DNA of 32,275 nt, taken from the IMG/VR virus record IMGVR_UViG_3300032092_000143, positions 1 through 32,275 of that record, one strand, 5' to 3'. Below are positions 12,910-18,620 of this stretch, piece by piece. Every line of letters begins with the position of its first letter. Position 1 is the stretch's first letter. A program made the position numbers and the translations under genes. Source of the stretch: a virus. The notes below the pieces were generated by a model that was given only the letters and a program-made list of their open reading frames with translations, was not told where the DNA came from and ran no database searches.

Positions 12910-13689
12910 TCAGTCATTTTTAGAGTCTTTAAGGTTCTTGAGGTATTCAATGATAGGTTTTTTATTCCAGTTTTTGTGATAGTTCTCGCAAAGAAGCCTA
13001 AAATTTTCTCTTTCAGAGATTAAGGATTCTCCTTCCAATACTATTTTTTGAACTCCTTCAGGATAAGAAATCCACACCTCAGCACGCTTTACGATTCTAC
13101 CGGTTCTCTCTTCATACGCAATGGAATATGCTCCAAGTTGTTTCCGGTACTTTTTTACTTGCTCTTCCCCTCTTGGAGAACTTGCGCTTTTAAAGTCTCC
13201 CAGAATATCTCCGTCGGCATGCTCATCAATATATCCAAAGTCAGCAGTTCCTGCAAACATACAGTCATGCGACCAGAGAAATTTCTCCGAGAATAGGGGC
13301 CGCTTCATCATCTGAAAAAGCTCAGAATCTAACATGTTGTAGAACAAATCACGACCTTTTGCAATGGCCTTCTCTTCATACTTACCCGAGAGCTCTTTTG
13401 AAGTTTTCTTTTGTGTATAGAGAAGACAGGAATCGCTCTTCCCATGGTACCCCATGCAGATGAGGTAATTTTCCAGGTATGTGTGCATCACAGTCCCGCG
13501 GTTAGCTGCGTTAGCAGAAATCTTGGCAAGCTCTTCTGCTCCAATGTCTTGTGAAAGCTGTTCCAGCCAAGGCTGTGGCTCAGAAGAGAGCACTGTTGTT
13601 ACCGATGGGTAGATGCGAATGTCGTTCCCATCCTTCACCATATAGACTCTTCCAAATGGAGTGTCGACTCTTTTTATGTTTCCGTTCAT
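12910..13689 (-). CDS. PD-(D/E)XK exonuclease (Cas4/RecB-like)
   Basis: I start at ATG 13689, which forms an ATGA overlap with the uvsY-like stop and gives 259 residues. The nuclease core shows RGTVMHTYLENYL (64-76) with the conserved histidine H69, FAGTADFGYID (145-155) with D150, GDILGDFKSAS (160-170) with the D165-x-K167 catalytic pair, and QLGAYSIAYE (184-193), the downstream Q-x-x-x-Y motif of RecB/Cas4 nucleases. I see no clear four-cysteine iron-sulphur cluster. It probably resects DNA ends for recombination. Its place between UvsY-like and UvsW supports a role in recombination-dependent replication. T4 itself has no equivalent at this position. Confidence 0.82.
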   Translation of the reverse strand: MNGNIKRVDTPFGRVYMVKDGNDIRIYPSVTTVLSSEPQPWLEQLSQDIGAEELAKISANAANRGTVMHTYLENYLICMGYHGKSDSCLLYTQKKTSKELSGKYEEKAIAKGRDLFYNMLDSELFQMMKRPLFSEKFLWSHDCMFAGTADFGYIDEHADGDILGDFKSASSPRGEEQVKKYRKQLGAYSIAYEERTGRIVKRAEVWISYPEGVQKIVLEGESLISERENFRLLCENYHKNWNKKPIIEYLKNLKDSKND

Positions 13690-14147
13690 CCTCTTCGGTA
13701 TTCTTCTAAGGCTATCCGATGTTTTACACCATAACAAATGGTGTCTATGCTTCGAAGAGTTTCTCTCATGTAATCCAAATGATTCTGAAGGAGCTCCCGC
13801 CTCTCCACAATATCTGCAAGATCAACATCAATAAAAAGCATTTTTGGATCTTTGTCTAGCCGTAGATCATAATTTTGTGTGTAGTGCAAATATCTCTCTT
13901 TCTTCCGCTCTCGGTAGATTCGATTCAATTTAGAAGAATGAGCAACCAGTTCATGTACATAGTCTCCAGCAATTTGTCGTTGACTGTACAGGTCGGTAAG
14001 AAGCTCTGCAACATCATATATGTTTTTCAGTCTCTCGGTAAGAGAGCTTACTTTGGTAGTCCACTCTTCTCGTTCTACGGCAAACCTTTGATAGAGGCTG
14101 TCGTTCTTAGAAGAGGCTTCCTGTACCGTTGTCTTTTCTTCTGACAT
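13686..14147 (-). CDS. uvsY: UvsY-like recombination mediator
   Basis: This 153-residue, mostly helical protein has a C-terminal half (LNRIYRERKKERYLHYTQ..., LFIDVDLADIVERRELLQNHLDYMRETLRSIDTICYGVKHRIALEEYRRG) that parallels T4 UvsY: a basic Lys/Arg-rich helix followed by a Tyr-containing segment, an acidic D-x-D-L region, and the final G-x-(A/H)IKH/VKH-x-x-x-EEYRRG/RAFEAG pattern. UvsY loads the RecA-like UvsX onto gp32-coated ssDNA. T4 UvsY is 137 residues, so the length fits. Its neighbours, UvsW and gp32, strengthen the call. It overlaps the 83-aa gene by 41 bases. UvsX is not in the window. Confidence 0.65.
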   Translation of the reverse strand: MSEEKTTVQEASSKNDSLYQRFAVEREEWTTKVSSLTERLKNIYDVAELLTDLYSQRQIAGDYVHELVAHSSKLNRIYRERKKERYLHYTQNYDLRLDKDPKMLFIDVDLADIVERRELLQNHLDYMRETLRSIDTICYGVKHRIALEEYRRG

Positions 14148-14358
14148 GCACTTTATTTTTAATAGACTTCAATCGTGGTTGTTCCACCACAAAATCAGTT
14201 AGAGTATTTATTTCAGGCAAATTTGTTTGAAAATATGCCAAGCCTTTCAATTTTATCGGAGCCTCTAGCCAAATTTGTTCAGATCCAATATGCGTCGTAC
14301 TTGTTGGTTGAGAAGAATTCTCCGAATCTTGGGAGGCTGATTTGTTTTCGTTTTGCAT
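14107..14358 (-). CDS. Small overlapping gene of unknown function
   Basis: This 83-residue frame begins at ATG 14358. It overlaps the primase 3' end by 80 bases and the uvsY-like start by 41 bases. Its unique middle, 14148-14278, would otherwise be a 131-base gap in an otherwise packed region, which is the main argument that it is real. The N-terminus is Ser/Gln/Asn-rich (SASQDSENSSQPTSTTH), and the rest (WLEAPIKLKGLAYFQTNLPEI...) looks like a small folded domain with a basic tail (KSIKNKVHVRRKDNG). No family is recognised. A later non-ATG start would reduce the overlap, but none stands out. Confidence 0.5.
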   Translation of the reverse strand: MQNENKSASQDSENSSQPTSTTHIGSEQIWLEAPIKLKGLAYFQTNLPEINTLTDFVVEQPRLKSIKNKVHVRRKDNGTGSLF

Positions 14359-15361
14359 AAACTAATAGATCCGTTAGGTCCATTTTTTTATTACCGTGAG
14401 GTATTTTGGCTGCTTCTAGATATTTCTTCCATAGAAAGACCGGATAACCAGCCAGCAGCTTTTCCATAGAAGCCTCTCTACCTGCCGCGTCATAATCATA
14501 CATGTATCGAATGCTTCCCATTTCAAGAGGAAAGTCGATCTTGGAGGAGCATGTAGCAACTGAATTTCTGAAAAGGAAACTATCCAACGGACCTTCAAAA
14601 ACCGTGATAGGCTGTTTGAAGTCAAGCTGGAGTATTCCAAAGGTTGTAGAAATTTTGTCAATCTCTAGCACTTCTTGCGTAGGCTGTATCCCTAAATCTT
14701 CATAAATTCTTGAAAGCTTCCAAGTCATATACTTTGGAGAGGCTTTAAAGTTTCTTATCTGAAAGCCTAGAGCCCGGTCTGTTCCAGGAACCACGTGATA
14801 GATGTAAAGCTTTTCCTTTTCCGAATCCCAAGAAAATTTGGTAAATTCGGATTGGCACCTCTTCTTTAAATAAGAAAAGATCCGAGAATTGTCTACGGGA
14901 ACTGCGCCATAAAATTCATCAAGAGAAGATCTACTAAGAGAGACTTTTTCAATCAATCCCCTATCAAGAAAAACAAAAGGGTCGATTGATTTTGTTGTAG
15001 GAGCATAATCTTGTTGCTGGCTCTGGATGTATATGATTTCATCAGTGTCCAGATGTTTGGAAAAGTCTTTAAACAACCCACGGACTGTGGTATGCTTTCC
15101 ACAATTGTAGCAATGGTATCCAAAGTTTTCAGTGTAGATATTTCCGCGCTTCTTGTGAAGTTCACTATAAGAATCTCCACAATATGGACACGCAAAATTA
15201 AGCCTTCCAATCTTTTCCGAAATTCTCCTTTTCTCGTGCTCCGGGAAGCGGCTATCTAAAATTTCTTGAAGAAGCTTTTGGATTTTAACCTTAAGCTCAG
15301 TAGGATCGACTTCCTTGGAATTAAAAGAAAAGGAGAATGAGTCATACTCATTCTCCTTCAT
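14279..15361 (-). CDS. gp61: DNA primase (gp61/DnaG-like)
   Basis: I start at ATG 15361, 14 bases after the gp32 stop (the longer frame from 15424 would overlap gp32), giving 360 residues. The N-terminal zinc-binding domain shows CPYC (58-61) and CYNC (84-87), the 4-Cys ribbon that reads the template. The TOPRIM domain has FEGPLDS (255-261) with catalytic E256 and YDYDAAG (288-294) with the D-x-D metal pair. Together they match bacteriophage DnaG-type primases such as T4 gp61, which makes short RNA primers for lagging-strand synthesis with the gp41 helicase. The length is close to T4 gp61 (342 aa). The helicase gene is not in the window. Confidence 0.88.
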   Translation of the reverse strand: MKENEYDSFSFSFNSKEVDPTELKVKIQKLLQEILDSRFPEHEKRRISEKIGRLNFACPYCGDSYSELHKKRGNIYTENFGYHCYNCGKHTTVRGLFKDFSKHLDTDEIIYIQSQQQDYAPTTKSIDPFVFLDRGLIEKVSLSRSSLDEFYGAVPVDNSRIFSYLKKRCQSEFTKFSWDSEKEKLYIYHVVPGTDRALGFQIRNFKASPKYMTWKLSRIYEDLGIQPTQEVLEIDKISTTFGILQLDFKQPITVFEGPLDSFLFRNSVATCSSKIDFPLEMGSIRYMYDYDAAGREASMEKLLAGYPVFLWKKYLEAAKIPHGNKKMDLTDLLVYAKRKQISLPRFGEFFSTNKYDAYWI

Positions 15362-15374
15362 AGTTGGTTTTATA

Positions 15375-16304
15375 TTAGAGTGAGTCGAATAGTTCATCAT
15401 CGAAAGACTTACTGTCGAAATCATCTAGGTTCAAGTCAGACAATCCATCACCGGAAGAAGAACTGATACTTGGTAAAGAATCAGTTTTTTCTACTGGTGT
15501 AGAAGTTGAAACTTTTGCTACCGATTCACGGTTTGTCTTTTCTGCGCTAGCCACCATTCGGCCACCAGGAACTGTGTTACGAATTACTTCATTTACAAAG
15601 TCTTCGGTTGTTTGATCCCAGTCTTGGTAATCATAAGAAGAGAGATCTGGTGATTGATCCAAAAAGGATTTGATTTTGCCCATGTCATCGGCAGTCTTTT
15701 CCATGGCTTTACCATCCAGAGTAACCGGCATTCTTTCATCCAAGAAACGACAGTTGTCGTAGTTGTTATAGCCTGCCACTTTTGTAATGTGAACCAGGAA
15801 AGGCTTGCCTTCAAACAGATCAAACGGGATGTGCGGCTTTCCAAATTCTGGCTTCATTTCAGCTTGCAGCTTATTGAAGATTTTCACGCCGTATGGCCAT
15901 ACCATGATTTTTCCTACGTTTTCAGGATTGTTATCATCCTTAACGATTTGAACCAAGGAAGCAAAACGCTGACGACGTGAGAAGTTTTCCGCCATCTTTT
16001 GTTCAGCAACTGAATCTGATTTTTTGAACTTCCAGAACATATCCTGAAGTACAGATTTTTTGCCGACTGTAGAAGGGCAATCTACCATTTTGGCTTCATC
16101 ATTGGCGGGATTAACCAACCAACATGACCACTTTTTCATGATAGATTTTTTAGGATCTTTGTGCCAAGGCAAGAATCGAACTACTGCCTTGTAAACACCA
16201 TCGCGACCTGCATTTGCATCAGGCTTAAAAATGTTAGACTGTCTTTTTTCTTCAACTTTGAAGTCGTCTACTGAAAGATTGAAAATGTCATTGAGATTTT
16301 CCAT
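15375..16304 (-). CDS. gp32: gp32-type single-stranded DNA-binding protein
   Basis: This 309-residue protein compares with T4 gp32 (301). Shared features are VVRFLPW (41-47, T4 LRFLP), the long OB-fold core including NPENVGKIMVWPYGVKIFNKLQAEM and PFLVHITKVAGYNNYDNCRFL (T4 [21 protein letters not shown]), and an acidic C-terminal tail (LSDLNLDDFDSKSFDDELFDSL) that recruits replication partners. The T4 zinc site is H-x12-C-x9-C-x2-C. Here H48-x12-C61 is kept, C76 follows, but the final Cys of CPVC is absent (CPST), so zinc binding is altered or lost. The start at 16304 follows a 55-base A/T-rich leader, long enough for autogenous translational control as in T4. It leads into the primase. Confidence 0.9.
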   Translation of the reverse strand: MENLNDIFNLSVDDFKVEEKRQSNIFKPDANAGRDGVYKAVVRFLPWHKDPKKSIMKKWSCWLVNPANDEAKMVDCPSTVGKKSVLQDMFWKFKKSDSVAEQKMAENFSRRQRFASLVQIVKDDNNPENVGKIMVWPYGVKIFNKLQAEMKPEFGKPHIPFDLFEGKPFLVHITKVAGYNNYDNCRFLDERMPVTLDGKAMEKTADDMGKIKSFLDQSPDLSSYDYQDWDQTTEDFVNEVIRNTVPGGRMVASAEKTNRESVAKVSTSTPVEKTDSLPSISSSSGDGLSDLNLDDFDSKSFDDELFDSL

Positions 16305-16359
16305 TTGTTTTTTAGTGATTTTAAGTTACTTTGAGGGATTTATTTGATTTTTATATTCA

Positions 16360-16665
16360 TCAAGGATAAAAGGTTTCCGTCCTATTTTCAGCTGCCCATG
16401 TAGAGGCAAGTCTTTTAAGTTCGGATATTTCTATCCCAGACTTTTCTGAGAGATTCATAAACCATTCGGATTCTAGAGAACGAGTGCTCTCTAATTCATG
16501 TACAATATCGCCTTGTAGAGAGATTACTTTTTGTACATGATCCTCTAAATTTTTCAACTCGGCATAGAGTTGATCATATTTCTTGACAAAGTTTACTATC
16601 GTTTCAAAGTCATCCTTTTGAAACGGGAGTCCACTCTTCAACTCTGTAGAGCTTTCTGAAATCAT
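16360..16665 (-). CDS. Small coiled-coil protein, unknown function
   Basis: This 101-residue protein is largely helical with a coiled-coil-like stretch (about 20-60: FETIVNFVKKYDQLYAELKNLEDHVQKVI). It contains WFMNLSEKSGIEISELKRLASTW near the C-terminus, which could be a small helix-turn-helix-like unit. The ATG at 16665 overlaps the upstream gene by 56 bases; no better ATG is available. Its position directly before gp32 resembles small accessory replication or transcription genes of T4-like phages, but I recognise no family. Confidence 0.58.
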   Translation of the reverse strand: MISESSTELKSGLPFQKDDFETIVNFVKKYDQLYAELKNLEDHVQKVISLQGDIVHELESTRSLESEWFMNLSEKSGIEISELKRLASTWAAENRTETFYP

Positions 16666-16816
16666 CGATGCTTAGTCCTTTTAGTATTGCAAAAGTTTCT
16701 TCAGCCCATTCTAGGCTTTCACTTCTCATCTTGGCAATTTTTTCCTTTTTTGGATCCGATGCCTGGTAGAAGTAGTATATTGCTGAATTTATATCTTCCA
16801 TATTTTTTATATTCAT
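16610..16816 (-). CDS. Small protein, unknown function
   Basis: I start at ATG 16816 (ATGA overlap with the RuvC-like stop), giving 68 residues; a second ATG at 16801 is also possible. The product (MNIKNMEDINSAIYYFYQAS...) is short, helical and charged, with MRSESLEWAEETFAILKGLSIDDFRKLYRV. No motif points to a function. The coupling to the RuvC-like gene and the neighbouring gp32 suggest a role in DNA metabolism or late transcription. Confidence 0.58.
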   Translation of the reverse strand: MNIKNMEDINSAIYYFYQASDPKKEKIAKMRSESLEWAEETFAILKGLSIDDFRKLYRVEEWTPVSKG

Positions 16817-17454
16817 TTGGTGTTTAAAGTTTTCTCTAAAGTTTTTGCTATCCAATATGAATCTACAATATCGTCGATTGGCTTAAGCCATGCTCCTTTT
16901 TTTGTCTGAAACTCAGCTGGCTTTGTTCGCAGAGCTTCCGCAAATCTTGAATTGCAATCTGAATTTATGAAAGCCTCGATCATTTGCTCTTTCTTAAAGT
17001 TTCCTTTTCCAGCAGTTGCCTTGATAGTCATGGGCGAGAAGAACCACAATTGTTCGGGTGTGATTTCACAGTCTTTAAGCAGCAGAGATCTGAGCAACCA
17101 TTGATAACCGCTAATCTGAGCTAGCCGATTGCCGGTGGATCCAAACGAGAAACCTTCGATTGCCATGTGGCCATCTTCTTTGAATGACCACGCAGAGAGC
17201 ATTTTTGAAATGCTTCGGGTCTGCATCAGACCGTCCGTGATAGAAGACCTTTCGCGTTCAGTTAGGTTTGCCGATTTTGGAAGCGGAGCTTCATCGGGTA
17301 AACAGATCACATGTACCCCATTTTGCTGAAGAGTAAGAAAGAAGTCTTCTTTAGCTACACTCTGTCTTGCAAATGTGTAGAACCGCCATTCACCTTCTTT
17401 AGTGAAAAGAGTAACAGCAGGAGACTTGATTGAAAAGTCTATTCCCGCTATCAT
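16813..17454 (-). CDS. RuvC-like Holliday junction resolvase
   Basis: This 213-residue protein has an RNase H fold with the four acidic residues expected for RuvC-type resolvases: D6 in MIAGIDFSIKSPA, E100 in HMAIEGFSFG, and D195/D198 in the C-terminal KPIDDIVDSYWIAK. A segment SPMTIKATAGKGNFKKEQMIEAF matches the RuvC P-x-x-V-K-x-x-x-x-G-x-G-x-x-x-K pattern. It would cleave four-way and branched DNA, both in recombination and before packaging. T4 uses the unrelated endonuclease VII (gp49) for this, so this phage has either replaced or supplemented it. The start forms an ATGA overlap with the glycine-zipper gene. Confidence 0.85.
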   Translation of the reverse strand: MIAGIDFSIKSPAVTLFTKEGEWRFYTFARQSVAKEDFFLTLQQNGVHVICLPDEAPLPKSANLTERERSSITDGLMQTRSISKMLSAWSFKEDGHMAIEGFSFGSTGNRLAQISGYQWLLRSLLLKDCEITPEQLWFFSPMTIKATAGKGNFKKEQMIEAFINSDCNSRFAEALRTKPAEFQTKKGAWLKPIDDIVDSYWIAKTLEKTLNTK

Positions 17455-17777
17455 TTGCCGATATTTTTACCTATGGCAGAACCAAGAGCTGTTGAAACCA
17501 ATCGTGAAGTGAGCATATCGTAGAGGATTCCTCTTTCAACGCCCAGCGCATTTGCAATAATTTTTCCGATGGTTGGACCTACCAAGAAACCTGCAGCGCC
17601 GCCAATGATGGAACCCAAGATCCCTTCATCAATTCCGTGTATACCATGTATTTCTACGGCTTCTGCAATTTCCTTATAGATTCTTTCTGCTTCAGCTTTC
17701 TCAGATTCGTTTAGGTAGCTCAGGTCCATGCTCTCTTCAAGCAGCTGAACCTTACGTGATTCGTCAAATGTTTTCAT
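17451..17777 (-). CDS. Tag-bearing glycine-zipper membrane protein
   Basis: This 108-residue protein begins MKTFDESRKVQLLEES, a looser version of the capsid tag (L-L-E-E, then S). Residues about 18-45 form a charged helix (YLNESEKAEAERIYKEIAEAV). Residues about 53-75 carry a glycine-zipper hydrophobic segment (ILGSIIGGAAGFLVGP then TIGKIIANALG), and a second small-residue segment (TALGSAIGKNIG) ends the protein. Glycine zippers pack in membranes and occur in pore-forming and channel proteins. If the protein is packaged, it could act at the host membrane during DNA delivery; an inhibitor of host functions or a superinfection-exclusion protein is also possible. Confidence 0.65.
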   Translation of the reverse strand: MKTFDESRKVQLLEESMDLSYLNESEKAEAERIYKEIAEAVEIHGIHGIDEGILGSIIGGAAGFLVGPTIGKIIANALGVERGILYDMLTSRLVSTALGSAIGKNIGK

Positions 17778-17778
17778 T

Positions 17779-17979
17779 CTATAACAATTTTTTAAGCTCG
17801 TCTATGAATGGGCCGTAATTATGATCACCGTAATCATCTTGTAAAATTTTGGCAATAGCCGCAGCAAAATCTTTGTATGACATGCTGTCGTCTATTTTTT
17901 CCATCCCAGTCTGTATGTGTTTAACCAAACTGGCGACGGTTGAAGATGATTCGTTGATAGTCTCGGTGAATGATTTCAT
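17779..17979 (-). CDS. Small capsid-tagged protein
   Basis: This 66-residue protein starts MKSFTETINESS, with the tag-like I-N-E followed by S. The body is helical (ASLVKHIQTGMEKIDDSMSYKDFAAAIAKIL, then FIDELKKLL), with no enzyme signature. It lies one base upstream of the glycine-zipper gene, so the two are likely made together. The leader before the ATG (AAAATAAAGTGGC) is A-rich with no clear Shine-Dalgarno sequence. Confidence 0.62.
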   Translation of the reverse strand: MKSFTETINESSSTVASLVKHIQTGMEKIDDSMSYKDFAAAIAKILQDDYGDHNYGPFIDELKKLL

Positions 17980-18004
17980 GCCACTTTATTTTTTCTATAT
18001 ATCA

Positions 18005-18484
18005 TTACTGAAGAGTCTTGATTATGCGGATGTAGTTATACTTAAAGTTGACTGTGAAGTTTCTAAACTCCGCGGTATTAGAAGCGTAATTTAGTTCCAA
18101 TTCGGAGACTCCAGTCATCACAACTTGCTGAAAGTTGATTGCCACAAATTCAAATCCTGTGTGATCCAAGAATCCCAGGTTAAGGTCAGGCAGGTACTTT
18201 TTCTTATTGTCCAAGTCCCAATATGCAAACATCTGGTCAAACATAATCCAGTAGTTAATCCAGCCTTCGTAAGACTTAAAAGTTATTGTAAACTGACGGT
18301 CCAAATATCGTTCAAATCTTTTGCCGCCTTTGGCAGTCACAGGCTCTTCATAAAGCAGCTGTTCTACGGTATCGGCGGTGAGCGCAGGAAACGTCACTGA
18401 CTGAATGCTAGCGCTCATATAGTCCTCAATACTTTCATATGGAATCGGCAGCCGCTTTAGGTACGTGGTGTACTTTTCAGTCAC
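18005..18484 (-). CDS. Tail-tube-fold protein (gp19/gp54-like)
   Basis: This is a 159-residue frame from GTG 18484. The sequence (SIQSVTFPAL..., FERYLDRQFTITFKSYEGWINYWIMFDQM..., VVMTGVSELELNYASNTAEFRNFTVNFKYNYI) follows the layout of T4 tail-tube monomer gp19: a TFxxTxLP-like strand, a region resembling T4 RTFDDWTVTV, and a terminal GVSELxLxY...FxVxFxY strand pair similar to GELQLDWDSNNEIQTFEVTLALDYW. Related tube-fold proteins cap the baseplate (gp48/gp54). The frame is open 24 codons further upstream, to 18556, and the extension (NNNFLIRFPKNFFYPT) looks like the first strand of the fold, yet contains no ATG, GTG or TTG. The true start is therefore uncertain. Confidence 0.65.
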   Translation of the reverse strand: MTEKYTTYLKRLPIPYESIEDYMSASIQSVTFPALTADTVEQLLYEEPVTAKGGKRFERYLDRQFTITFKSYEGWINYWIMFDQMFAYWDLDNKKKYLPDLNLGFLDHTGFEFVAINFQQVVMTGVSELELNYASNTAEFRNFTVNFKYNYIRIIKTLQ

Positions 18485-18620
18485 GGTTGGATAGAAAAAG
18501 TTCTTGGGGAACCTTATGAGGAAGTTGTTATTTTTACTATTGAGTATGATAAGGCTTTAAGTTTTTTTTGATTATGAAATACTATTTACTATTGTCCGAG
18601 AAGGGGGATCCTCCAGTTTT
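18485..18620. other. 136-base gap before the tube-like gene
   Basis: This stretch separates the 727-aa gene from the tube-like gene and is the longest gap in the window. On the minus strand it is A/T-rich, with a run of eight A's near 18565-18575. No ATG, GTG or TTG is present. Part of it (18485-18556) is open in frame with the tube-like gene. I see no hairpin with a T-run. Confidence 0.5.

Noticed and set aside
12910-13737. Longer frame for the PD-(D/E)XK exonuclease from 13737
   Set aside because: It would overlap the uvsY-like gene by 52 bases; ATG 13689 makes the ATGA junction seen repeatedly in the window.
18603-18614. Near-palindrome GGGGGATCCTCC after the 727-aa gene
   Set aside because: It has no loop and is not followed by a T-run on the transcribed strand, so it is not a convincing terminator.
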